Part shown: positions 37,733 to 45,575 of the stretch, in pieces
Layout of the letters: every line of letters begins with the position of its first letter
Numbering within the stretch: the first letter of the stretch is position 1
From: Bifidobacterium pseudolongum subsp. globosum
GTDB lineage: Bacteria > Actinomycetota > Actinomycetes > Actinomycetales > Bifidobacteriaceae
DNA length: 64,000 bases
Direction of reading: 5' to 3'
Assembly: GCF_004155535.1 (NCBI RefSeq)
Contig: NZ_RYUH01000010.1
Coordinates: forward strand, 124,001 to 188,000
The notes under the pieces: model-generated
The model's input: the letters and a program-made list of their open reading frames with translations, nothing else
Told to the model about the DNA's origin: nothing
Databases searched by the model: none
Made by a program: the position numbers and the translations under genes

Positions 37733-38710
37733 TCAGAACCCCAGACGGTCGAGTTTCTTCGGGTCGGACTGCCAGTTCTTGGCGACCTTGACGTGCAGGT
37801 CGAGCTGCGCCTTGGTGCCGACGATGCGGTTGACCGCCGTGCGCAGCTTCTTCTTGACGCGCACGAGATGCTCGGCCTTGTGCCCGATGATGATCGGCTT
37901 CTGCGAATCACGCTCCACATAGATCGAGACGAGCACACGCGCCTTGCCGTCATACGCCTGACCGCTCTCGTTGTCGCGCGGGTATTCGATCCCGTCGACG
38001 ACGACGGCGAGCGAATGCGGCAGTTCGTCGTGCAGCTCCTCGAGGAACGCACCGCGGATGAGTTCGGCGATCGTCTCTTCGGGGCGCTCTTCGCTGATCT
38101 GCTCCGCCGGGTACATCTGCGGCCCCTCGGGCAAATGCTCGACGAGCACGTTGCTCACTTCACGCAGATTGTCGTCCTTGAGCGCGCTCACCGGCACGAT
38201 GTCCGCGAACTGCGCGAATTCGTTGACTTCGATGAGCTTGTCGATGAGTTCGGTACGGTTGAGCTCGTCGATCTTCGTGACGATCGCGATGAGCGGCACC
38301 TTCCACGTGAACCCGCCGTCGGCGTTCTTCGTGGCGAACTGGGAGCGCAGACGGCTCAGGATGCGCTTGTCGCCGGGGCCGATCTCCTGGTCGGCGGGCA
38401 GCAGGAACGCGATCTCGTCGCTGTCGGCGAGCGACTCGTCGACGACGTCGTTGAGACGCTGGCCGAGCAGTGTGCGCGGACGGTGGATGCCGGGGGTGTC
38501 GACGAGCACCATCTGTGCGTTGTCGAGCGTCAGCACACCGCGGATCGCCTTGCGCGTCGTCTCCGGGCGGGACGAAGCGATGGCGATCTGTGTGCCGATC
38601 AGCGCGTTGATGAGGGTGGATTTGCCGACGTTCGGCCGGCCGACCACGGCCACGAATCCTGAGCGGTACGGCGGCCGTGCGGTGGTGTCCTGCGAGTCAT
38701 TGTTCGTCAT
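37733..38710 (-). CDS. era: GTPase Era
   Basis: Era is an essential GTPase that binds the 3' end of 16S rRNA during 30S maturation. G1 GRPNVGKS (24-31), G3 DTPGIHRP and G4 TKID are intact, and the C-terminal KH domain is present. The KH GxxG loop reads GHKA (276-279), so the last glycine is replaced; see findings. The 325-residue length is normal. The start overlaps the end of the CBS-protein gene by 14 bp, with AAGGA upstream. It is the last gene of the phoH-ybeY-CBS-era cluster. Confidence 0.95.
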   Translation of the reverse strand: MTNNDSQDTTARPPYRSGFVAVVGRPNVGKSTLINALIGTQIAIASSRPETTRKAIRGVLTLDNAQMVLVDTPGIHRPRTLLGQRLNDVVDESLADSDEIAFLLPADQEIGPGDKRILSRLRSQFATKNADGGFTWKVPLIAIVTKIDELNRTELIDKLIEVNEFAQFADIVPVSALKDDNLREVSNVLVEHLPEGPQMYPAEQISEERPEETIAELIRGAFLEELHDELPHSLAVVVDGIEYPRDNESGQAYDGKARVLVSIYVERDSQKPIIIGHKAEHLVRVKKKLRTAVNRIVGTKAQLDLHVKVAKNWQSDPKKLDRLGF

Positions 38711-40118
38711 GCGGGGTGTCCTTGTCTTCGTCGCCCGTCTCGGGTTCGTCTTCGGTTGCGGTAGTGCCAGTTTCGTCAGTGCCCTCGACGCCGATGGGCT
38801 CCACGACGATTGTGGAGACCTTCTTGCGCCGGCCGGCGGAATCGACCGCGGTCAGGCGCAACCCGCGCGTGGTGGCGGTCGATCCGACGATTGGCACACG
38901 GCCGAGCAGTTTGGTGAGCAGACCGTACACGGTGTCCACATCGTCTTCGTCCAAGTCGATTTCGAAGATCTCCTCGAGCTCGGTGATCGGCGTGCGCGCG
39001 GGCATGCTCCATGTGCGCGGGCCGATCTGTTCGGGTTCCGCGTGCTGCGCGTGGTCGTGCTCGTCGTCGAGTTCCCCCACGATCTGCTCGATCGCGTCCT
39101 CGATTGTGACCATGCCGGCGATGCCGCCGTATTCGTCGCTGACGATGGCCACGTGGTTGCGCGTCTGCTGCATCTCGTGGAACAGGTCGTCGGCGGGCTT
39201 GGATTCCGGCACATACATCGGCTTGCGCATGATCGACTCGATTGCGCGGGTGCGTGCATCCGCGTTGAACGCGGTCGCGCGCACGGCGTCCTTGAGATAC
39301 GCCACGCCGAGCAGGTCGTCGATATCGCTGCCGATGACCGGCACACGGGAGAAACCGGAGCGTGAGCACAGCCTGAGGAACGATTCGAGCGTGTCCCCCT
39401 GCTCGATGCAGATCATGTCGGTGCGCGGCACCATGATCTCACGCGTGAGCGTATCGGAGAGCATGAGCACGTTGCGCAGCATCTGCGAAACCTCGGGGTC
39501 GAACCGGTTGCTCTCCACGAGCCGGTCGATCGCCGCCTTGCCCTGCTCGAGCTGGATCTTCTCCAGCTCCTCGTCGTCGGACAGTTCGGAGGCGCGGCGG
39601 TTGTGCTGCAGATCGTCCGCGTCGCGTTTGCGGATGAACGGTGTCAGATGCGTCGCCACCGAGGCGAGCGTGGCGTGCTTGAGCATGATTTCGAGCGGTT
39701 TGCTCGAGCCTGCCGTACGCGGACGCATCAGCACCGAGACGATCGCCATGATGAGCGCCGCGCCCACACCGGACACGAACTGCGCCCAGAACGGGTAGTG
39801 CAGCAACGACATGATGCACACGACGATCGCGCCGATCAGCACATTGCTCGAGATGCGGAAGAACGCGCATGCGCTCGCCGTGGGGTACCGGTGCACGATG
39901 AGCTGCTGCACGGTGTGGATGCGCTTGATCTTCTTGGCGCGCGTGAACGGCGTGAGTTCGCCGTCGGTCTGCGTCTCAATCATGAGGTTGTTGAGATTGG
40001 CCCGGGTGACGCGCGAGACCGCGCTTTCGAGCGCGGCCATCATGAGCGAGAGCCAAGCGAACAACACCGCGATGACCACCATGGCCACGATTGTGCAAAT
40101 GCGCAGTTCCTCTGACAT
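38697..40118 (-). CDS. CNNM/CorC-type membrane protein with CBS domains
   Basis: A 473-residue protein with an N-terminal DUF21 (CNNM) membrane domain of about four helices, a pair of CBS domains (around residues 215-335, with MVPRTDM and VSDEYGGIAGMVTIEDAIEQ) and a C-terminal CorC_HlyC domain. Homologues take part in magnesium or cobalt export; the old haemolysin label is not informative. The ATG at 40118 has AAGGA just upstream. Its place between ybeY and era is the widely conserved order. Confidence 0.9.
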   Translation of the reverse strand: MSEELRICTIVAMVVIAVLFAWLSLMMAALESAVSRVTRANLNNLMIETQTDGELTPFTRAKKIKRIHTVQQLIVHRYPTASACAFFRISSNVLIGAIVVCIMSLLHYPFWAQFVSGVGAALIMAIVSVLMRPRTAGSSKPLEIMLKHATLASVATHLTPFIRKRDADDLQHNRRASELSDDEELEKIQLEQGKAAIDRLVESNRFDPEVSQMLRNVLMLSDTLTREIMVPRTDMICIEQGDTLESFLRLCSRSGFSRVPVIGSDIDDLLGVAYLKDAVRATAFNADARTRAIESIMRKPMYVPESKPADDLFHEMQQTRNHVAIVSDEYGGIAGMVTIEDAIEQIVGELDDEHDHAQHAEPEQIGPRTWSMPARTPITELEEIFEIDLDEDDVDTVYGLLTKLLGRVPIVGSTATTRGLRLTAVDSAGRRKKVSTIVVEPIGVEGTDETGTTATEDEPETGDEDKDTPHDEQ

Positions 40119-40130
40119 AGTTCCTTCCAA

Positions 40131-40676
40131 TCAGTGGCCCAGTTGACGGTCGGTGCCATACCGCTGCTCGTAGAGGGCCAACGCGTCCGTGGCGTCTTGC
40201 GGCACAAGTGCCACCCATGCGTTGCCCTGATGGAGCGCGAAGAACGTGAGGAGCAGCTGGCGCTGGAGCCCGAACATCTGGCGTTCCTGCTCCGGCGTGC
40301 GGTGGTCGTAGCCCAGCAGGTGCAGGATGCCGTGGATCGTGAGCAGCAGCATCTCCTCCATGGTGCTGTGCCCTGCGGCGGCGGCCTGCTGCGCCGCCAC
40401 CCATGGGCAGATCACGATGTCGCCGAGCACGCCTTCGACGACGGTACGGCCGTCACCGGGGCGCAGTTCGTCCATCGGGAAGCTCATCACGTCGGTGGGG
40501 CCCTGCAGGTTCATCCAGCGTTCGTGCAGCGTGGCGATCGGCTCGGGGTCGACGAACATGATCGCCAGGTCGGATTGGGTGCTCACGCGCATCTGGTCGA
40601 GCACCCATACCCCCAGGTCGGAAAACACCTTGGGGTCGATGATCCACTCGGTCTCGTTGGTCACTTCCACGCTCAT
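40131..40676 (-). CDS. ybeY: Endoribonuclease YbeY
   Basis: A zinc metalloprotein required for 16S rRNA 3'-end maturation and rRNA quality control. The metal motif [11 protein letters not shown] (HxxxHxxxxxH) is complete, and the N-terminal domain has the DVMSFPMDE stretch typical of the family. It has 181 residues. Its ATG overlaps the phoH stop by four bases (ATGA), so the two are translationally coupled. Confidence 0.95.
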   Translation of the reverse strand: MSVEVTNETEWIIDPKVFSDLGVWVLDQMRVSTQSDLAIMFVDPEPIATLHERWMNLQGPTDVMSFPMDELRPGDGRTVVEGVLGDIVICPWVAAQQAAAAGHSTMEEMLLLTIHGILHLLGYDHRTPEQERQMFGLQRQLLLTFFALHQGNAWVALVPQDATDALALYEQRYGTDRQLGH

Positions 40677-41800
40677 TGCGCGCCGTCCTTCCCCTCAGGC
40701 TGCGGTGTCGCCCCGGCCGCGCGTTGCGCCGCACGGGCCGCACGGGCCTCGTCGTACCGGTCGTAGGCGTCGACGATGCGGCCGACGAGGGCATGGCGCA
40801 CCACGTCCGCGGCGCCCAGATGCACGAACGCGATGTCGTCGATGCCGTGGAGCACGCGTTCGATCGTGGCCAGGCCCGACCGCGGCGCGGCCAAGTCGAC
40901 CTGGGTGATGTCGCCGGTCACCACCATCTTCGTGTTGAATCCCAATCGCGTCAGGAACATCTTCATCTGCTGCGCGGTCGTGTTCTGCGCCTCGTCGAGG
41001 ATCACATACGCGTCGTTGAGCGTACGGCCGCGCATGTAGGCGAGCGGCGCCACTTCGATTGTGCCGTCGTCGAGCAGCGCGCGCATGCGCTCCGGGCCGA
41101 ACATGTCGGACAGGGCGTCGTACAGGGGGCGCAGATACGGGTCCACCTTCTCGTTGAGTGAACCGGGCAGGAAGCCGAGGTTCTCCCCCGCTTCCACGGC
41201 GGGGCGCGTCAGGATGATGCGCCGCACCTGGCCTTCCTGGAACGCGCGCACGGCTTTGGCCACCGCCAAGTAGGTCTTGCCGGTACCGGCCGGTCCGATG
41301 CCGAACGTGATGGTGTGCTCGTCGATCGCCTGCACATAGTCCGCCTGTCCCAAGGTCTTAGGGCGCACCGGATACCCGGCGGCATAAGTGATCACCCCGG
41401 GGGTATGTGGTTTGCGGTAGGTGCCGCGCGCGTCACGGGCGTCGTCGCGGCGCAGGGCGCGCGCCCGGCGCACCTTGTCGGTTGCAGCGCCATGGCCAGG
41501 CGCTTCATCGCGCACCGTGTTCGACAGCACACGCTGGTCGAGCATGCGGCGCACCGTCACCGCATCCATCGGTTCGCGGTAGGCCGCGTCGATGATCGTG
41601 TGCAGCATGTCTTCGGCCTCGCTCGCCTCGCTCTCCCCCGCGCGTGACGTGGACTTGATCGTCACATCCAGCCCGCGGATGTGCATCGTGATGTGCGTGA
41701 ACGCATGTTCGAGCTCGCGGAGGACCTCGTCGTTGGGCCCCAGGACCCGCACGGTGTCGAGTTGTTCGGGAATGCGTACCGTTCTGGTTGTAGTTGCCAC
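40673..41800 (-). CDS. phoH: PhoH-family ATPase
   Basis: A P-loop protein with Walker A GPAGTGKT and Walker B VILDEAQN, the latter followed by the [14 protein letters not shown] stretch that marks PhoH. The family is linked to RNA metabolism and is nearly always next to ybeY, as here. Two GTG codons in a row (41803 and 41800) could start translation; the second has the better distance from AGAGG and gives 375 residues. The gene follows the HIT gene by about 80 bp. Confidence 0.92.
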   Translation of the reverse strand: MATTTRTVRIPEQLDTVRVLGPNDEVLRELEHAFTHITMHIRGLDVTIKSTSRAGESEASEAEDMLHTIIDAAYREPMDAVTVRRMLDQRVLSNTVRDEAPGHGAATDKVRRARALRRDDARDARGTYRKPHTPGVITYAAGYPVRPKTLGQADYVQAIDEHTITFGIGPAGTGKTYLAVAKAVRAFQEGQVRRIILTRPAVEAGENLGFLPGSLNEKVDPYLRPLYDALSDMFGPERMRALLDDGTIEVAPLAYMRGRTLNDAYVILDEAQNTTAQQMKMFLTRLGFNTKMVVTGDITQVDLAAPRSGLATIERVLHGIDDIAFVHLGAADVVRHALVGRIVDAYDRYDEARAARAAQRAAGATPQPEGKDGAQ

Positions 41801-41851
41801 CACACCTCTTCTATGTTGTGTGTTCGATTGTTGTAGTGCTGTTGACCGCTA

Positions 41852-41867
41852 TGGCTGCATGCAGCCA
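41852..41867. repeat. Perfect 16-bp palindrome
   Basis: TGGCTGCATGCAGCCA reads the same on both strands and has no loop. It lies between the HIT gene stop (41881) and phoH, both on the minus strand. It could help end transcription or be a protein-binding site. Confidence 0.4.
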
Positions 41868-41880
41868 GCGGCGGGGCCTC

Positions 41881-42216
41881 TTACTCGTCGAGCGGCTCGC
41901 CGGTGAGCACATGCCCATGGACGTGGAAGACGGTCTGGCCGGCTTCCTGGCCTGTGTTGAAGATCAGTCGGTAGGCGCCGTCGTATTCGCGGTTGGCGAT
42001 GAGCTGCGCCACTTCGACCATGTGCGCCAGCAGCGCCGGGTTGTTTTTGGCGAGCTCGCCCACATTGGCGTAATGATCGCGCGGCACCACCAGCACATGG
42101 ACCTTCGCCTTGGGGTTGATGTCTTTGAACGCATAGGTGGTCGCGTCCTCATACACCTTTTCGCTGGGGATCTCACAATTGATGATCTTGCAAAACAAGC
42201 ATTCGGAATCCTGCAT
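41881..42216 (-). CDS. HIT-family nucleotide-binding protein (HinT-like)
   Basis: A 111-residue histidine-triad protein. The catalytic motif HVHGHVL is near the C-terminus, and the N-terminal CLFCKII plus the loop HVLVVPRDHYANV match the HinT/PKCI branch, which hydrolyses AMP-lysine and similar phosphoramidates. AAGGAG lies nine bases before the ATG at 42216. It may start the transcription unit that continues into phoH. Confidence 0.92.
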   Translation of the reverse strand: MQDSECLFCKIINCEIPSEKVYEDATTYAFKDINPKAKVHVLVVPRDHYANVGELAKNNPALLAHMVEVAQLIANREYDGAYRLIFNTGQEAGQTVFHVHGHVLTGEPLDE

Positions 42217-42383
42217 TCCCGCTTTCTCCTTGCTTCGGTCTTCTGTTGGAACGCGGTGCGGCGCACCGGCTCCATGCTATTGCGTCGCTAGGATAAACAG
42301 CGCGCCGCAGCATCGTATTCCTCGACACATGGGCCCTCCCAGGCGTGCATCATGCCGTGCGCACAGGCGTTAGGCATGGGTAG

Positions 42384-42422
42384 CAAAAAGGCCGGTCCGC
42401 ACGCGATGTGCGAACCGGCCTT
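42384..42422 (-). terminator. Intrinsic terminator of tRNA-Leu
   Basis: On the minus strand the 9-bp outer stem (42388-42396 with 42414-42422) plus an inner CGCAC/GTGCG stem is followed by TTTTTGC. It lies immediately after the tRNA 3' end. It is the only textbook stem plus U-tract terminator I saw in the window. Confidence 0.85.
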
Positions 42423-42427
42423 ACCGG

Positions 42428-42515
42428 TGTCCGGAGCGGGACTTGAACCCGCACGCCTGTATAAAATAGGCACTAGCACCTCAAGCTAGCGCGTCTACCA
42501 TTCCGCCACCCGGAC
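42428..42515 (-). tRNA. tRNA-Leu(GAG)
   Basis: An 88-nt class II tRNA with a long variable arm. The acceptor GTCCGGG pairs with TCCGGAC, the anticodon stem CTAGC/GCTAG closes the loop TTGAGGT with anticodon GAG, and the T-arm GCGGG-TTCAAGT-CCCGC is canonical. The discriminator base is A. The CCA end is not encoded (CCG follows). It reads CTC and CTT leucine codons. Confidence 0.95.
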
Positions 42516-42597
42516 AGGTGCGTTGCTTGGCAACAGAAAGAAACTATAAGGGCTTTCGCGCTAATACGCAAACCTCGGCGTGTCGCGCCCGGTACGG

Positions 42598-42603
42598 TAG
42601 CCT
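42598..42603 (+). promoter_or_regulatory. Candidate -10 of a leaderless rsmE transcript
   Basis: TAGCCT fits the actinobacterial TANNNT -10 pattern and ends seven bases before the rsmE ATG at 42611. No Shine-Dalgarno sequence precedes the ATG, so transcription may begin at the start codon. Confidence 0.4.
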
Positions 42604-42610
42604 TATAGGC

Positions 42611-43408
42611 ATGACACAACCGTTGTTTATCGTGGATTCCAGCACCGATGACTCCCCGTTGAACCGTGACGCGCTGCGCTCCGGTTGGACGATGGCGTTG
42701 CCCGATGCCGTCAAACGCCACGCGATCCAATCCATGCGCCTGCACGAAGGCGACGCGCTGCAGATATCGGATGGGGCCGGATTGCGCATCGACGCGACAG
42801 TGGCCGACGAACACGCAGGCAAGGTCCTCGTCGAGTCATTCACCCAAGAGGACGCACCAACGGTGCGGTTGGCGCTTGTGCAGGCCCTCGCCAAGAACGG
42901 CCATGACGAGCAGGCCATCGACACGGCCACGCAGATCGGCGTGGATGATGTGTTTCCCTGGCAGTCCGACCGTGCGATCGCCCGCTACAAGGCGGGGCGC
43001 ACCGACCGCAAATGGGCGCAGACACTGCGCGCCGCCACCGAACAGTCACGCCGCGCGTTCATGCCGGCATTGCACGATTGCATGACGAGCAAGCAGTTGC
43101 TGGCGCAATGCCGCCGTGCCGCCGTCAACGGCGATGTGGTCATCGTGCTGCATCAGGACGCCACCGTGGGATGGAGCGACGTGGAACAGCGTGTGGAGGC
43201 ACTCATGGAGCGCAGCCTCGCCGACGGCAAGACGCGCACCGTCTATGTCGTCGTCGGGCCGGAAGGCGGCATCAGCGACCAAGAGATCGAGGCACTCATG
43301 TCAGCGGGTGCGGACGCCTGCATCCTCGGCGCCAACATCCTGCGCGCCTCCACCGCAGGCCCAGTGGCATTGAGCCTGCTGTCACGCACGCTCGGGCGCT
43401 TTGCGTGA
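42611..43408 (+). CDS. rsmE: 16S rRNA (uracil-1498-N3) methyltransferase
   Basis: A SPOUT-fold enzyme that methylates U1498 in the decoding region of 16S rRNA. The knot motifs VVVGPEGGISDQEIE and LGANILRASTAGPVAL are clear, and the N-terminal PUA-like part contains HAIQSMRLHEGD. The 265 residues from the ATG at 42611 fit the family; the open frame further upstream runs into the tRNA gene. There is no obvious ribosome-binding site. Confidence 0.94.
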   Translation: MTQPLFIVDSSTDDSPLNRDALRSGWTMALPDAVKRHAIQSMRLHEGDALQISDGAGLRIDATVADEHAGKVLVESFTQEDAPTVRLALVQALAKNGHDEQAIDTATQIGVDDVFPWQSDRAIARYKAGRTDRKWAQTLRAATEQSRRAFMPALHDCMTSKQLLAQCRRAAVNGDVVIVLHQDATVGWSDVEQRVEALMERSLADGKTRTVYVVVGPEGGISDQEIEALMSAGADACILGANILRASTAGPVALSLLSRTLGRFA

Positions 43409-43462
43409 TACGGTGAACCGTGGCATTCGAACCACACCCATGGGCCCCGGGAGGCATGCATC

Positions 43463-44335
43463 ATGCAGATCATCGACATCGATTCGATTGACGACGAACG
43501 CGTGGCGGCGTACACGAACCTCACCGAACTGCAACTGCGCAACCGGTTAGAGCCGCAACAAGGCATCTTCATCGCCGAATCCCCCAAGGTGATCGACCGG
43601 GCGCTCGCCGCAGGGCGCGAACCGCTGTCACTGCTCGTGGAACGCCCTTGGCTTGAAGGCATGGCGGACACGTTCGCGTTCATCGACGCCCATTGGGGGC
43701 GCAACGTGCCGGTGTTCGTGGCTTCCCCCGACCAGTTGCGCCAACTCACCGGCTACCGGCTGCACCGTGGCGCGCTCGCCGCGATGCGCCGCTGGCCGTT
43801 GCCGTCCGTGGCGGAGGTCACCGCGCACGCCAAGCGCATCGCGGTGTTGGAGAACATCGTGGACCACACCAATGTGGGTGCCATCATGCGTTCCGCTGCG
43901 GCCCTTGATGTGGACGCGGTGCTCGTGACGCCGTCCTGCGCTGACCCGCTATACCGGCGTGCGGTGCGCGTGTCGATGGGCACCGTGTTCCAGGTGCCAT
44001 GGACGCGCATCGGCGGTGATGACACCCATTACTGGCCATGGCAGGGGCTCAAGGAACTCCATGGCCTGGGCTTCACCACGGCGGCGATGGCGCTCGACGA
44101 CGATTCGATCAGCCTCGACGAGCTCGTACGCCGGCTGCACCTGCCTGCGGGCGCACCGGATGCGGTCGACAGGCTCGCGCTCATCTTCGGCACCGAAGGG
44201 GACGGCCTGTCGCACCATACGATCGCCCAATCCGACCTCACCGTGCGCATCCCCATGAGCCATGGGGTCGATTCGCTCAATGTGGCCGCGTCGAGCGCCG
44301 TGGCGTTCTACAGCACCCGCGTGCGGCAGGACTGA
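43463..44335 (+). CDS. TrmH-family (SpoU) RNA 2'-O-methyltransferase
   Basis: A 290-residue SPOUT methyltransferase. Motif 1 ENIVDHTNVGAIMRSA with the catalytic Arg, motif 2 LIFGTEGDGL and motif 3 IPMSHGVDSLNVAASSAV are all present, after an N-terminal substrate-binding domain. The target may be a tRNA or 23S rRNA ribose; the sequence does not decide. GGGAGG lies eight bases before the ATG. It follows rsmE by 54 bp. Its stop codon directly abuts the stop codon of the convergent SUF-linked gene at 44336. Confidence 0.9.
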   Translation: MQIIDIDSIDDERVAAYTNLTELQLRNRLEPQQGIFIAESPKVIDRALAAGREPLSLLVERPWLEGMADTFAFIDAHWGRNVPVFVASPDQLRQLTGYRLHRGALAAMRRWPLPSVAEVTAHAKRIAVLENIVDHTNVGAIMRSAAALDVDAVLVTPSCADPLYRRAVRVSMGTVFQVPWTRIGGDDTHYWPWQGLKELHGLGFTTAAMALDDDSISLDELVRRLHLPAGAPDAVDRLALIFGTEGDGLSHHTIAQSDLTVRIPMSHGVDSLNVAASSAVAFYSTRVRQD

Positions 44336-44893
44336 TCAGTACGTGGGCATCGCGTCGAGGTTGAACCCGAGCGCGGCGAGCTGTTCACGGCCCTCGGGCG
44401 TGATTTTCTCGACGCTCCAGCGCGGCGTCCACGTCCAATCGATGCGGAATTCCTCGACAAGGCCGGCCAGTGTGCTCGCGCATTCGTCCTCGATGAGGTC
44501 GGTGAGCGGGCATGCCGGTGTCGTCAGCGTCATCGTGATGATCGCGCGTCCCAGCTCGTCGATCTCGATGCCGTAGACCAGGCCCAGATCCACGACGTCG
44601 ATGCCGAGCTCCGGGTCGATCACCTGATGGAGGGCCTCACGCACATCGGCGGCCGTGGCACGGCCGATCTCATCGACGGCTTTGAGTGGAATCTCGCCAT
44701 CACCTTGGCAACCACACCCCTGTCCGCCGCAACAGCCGTCGTTTTGGCCGTGGCCGCGCACGCCATTCGCATCCACATCCTTCGCCAACGACGGGTTGGC
44801 CATGATCGCCTGCGCCGCCTGCTCGTCGTTCACCACACTGTTCACCGCATCGAAAATCGTCGCCTGCGGCCCGGGCACCAGATTGTCGCTCAT
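44336..44893 (-). CDS. SufT-like (MIP18/DUF59) Fe-S assembly factor with Cys-rich extension
   Basis: The C-terminal part (about residues 75-185) is a MIP18/DUF59 domain: VIDPELGIDVVDLGLVYGI, the conserved cysteine in TTPACPLTD, and a Trp-rich end. Such proteins help mature Fe-S proteins and often follow suf genes. The N-terminal 70 residues are extra and carry a cysteine cluster, CCGGQGCGC (54-62), bordered by Gly/Asp/Gln-rich sequence; this could hold metal. The ATG at 44893 is chosen (185 residues); an ATG four codons upstream is possible. It is the last gene of the suf cluster. Confidence 0.88.
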   Translation of the reverse strand: MSDNLVPGPQATIFDAVNSVVNDEQAAQAIMANPSLAKDVDANGVRGHGQNDGCCGGQGCGCQGDGEIPLKAVDEIGRATAADVREALHQVIDPELGIDVVDLGLVYGIEIDELGRAIITMTLTTPACPLTDLIEDECASTLAGLVEEFRIDWTWTPRWSVEKITPEGREQLAALGFNLDAMPTY

Positions 44894-44975
44894 CGCGCAC
44901 CCCATTTCCTGTAGGGTGGGCGCACCGGTGCATGGCGCGCCCACATGGTTGAGTTATCGAAGTTCACAGCAGGCG

Positions 44976-45518
44976 TCACGCCTGCGCCAATGCCTTGGCC
45001 ATCGAATCCTTGAGGCCTTCCCACCCCAGCAACGCACATTTGATGCGCATCGGGTATTTCGAAACGCCTTGGAACACAATCGCGTCACCAAGCTCATCCG
45101 CTTGGGCGTCATCGGCCAGCCCGGCGCCGCGCGACTCCATCAGTGCATGGAACGTGCGGAACAGATCCATCGCCTCGTCCACGGTGCGTCCCTCCACCAG
45201 GTCGACCATGATCGACAGGCTCGCCTGCGAGATCGAGCAGCCGTGGCCGTCCCACACCACCCGTTCGATGCGGTGTGGTTCATCGCTGGATACGTCCACA
45301 TGGATCGTCGCCTCATCGCCGCATGTCGGGTTGAACTGGTGGGATTCGCCGGCCGCGCATGCCTCATGGGCGGTCATGACCGTGCTCTCCCCCGCGCTCG
45401 CGGACTCATCCGTGAGGTCGGGGGCGAATGCCACACGGCCCGAAGGGTGCTTCGAGGCTTCGAGGATGACCTCCTGGTACATCTGTTCCAACCCGTCGTC
45501 CTGTGCCATTGGCATCAT
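44976..45518 (-). CDS. sufU: Fe-S scaffold/sulfur acceptor SufU
   Basis: SufU is the zinc-containing sulfur acceptor that takes persulfide from SufS. The zinc ligands Cys66 and Asp68 (NPTCGDE), Cys94 (GHGCSIS) and Cys161 (RIKCALLGW) are conserved. At 180 residues it is longer than the roughly 147-residue B. subtilis protein; most of the extra length is an insertion of about 20 residues before NPTCGD, with one more cysteine (Cys54). The ATG at 45518 follows AGGAAAGG; a start 8 codons upstream is less likely. Confidence 0.92.
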   Translation of the reverse strand: MMPMAQDDGLEQMYQEVILEASKHPSGRVAFAPDLTDESASAGESTVMTAHEACAAGESHQFNPTCGDEATIHVDVSSDEPHRIERVVWDGHGCSISQASLSIMVDLVEGRTVDEAMDLFRTFHALMESRGAGLADDAQADELGDAIVFQGVSKYPMRIKCALLGWEGLKDSMAKALAQA

Positions 45519-45575
45519 GCCCGCCTTTCCTGCATGCAACATTGTTCCATTGTGTCCAACCGGCCCCGCGCCGCA

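Noticed and set aside
42518..42610. Extended N-terminus for RsmE
   Set aside because: The extra codons begin just beside the tRNA-Leu gene and match nothing expected for RsmE; the family sequence begins at the ATG at 42611.
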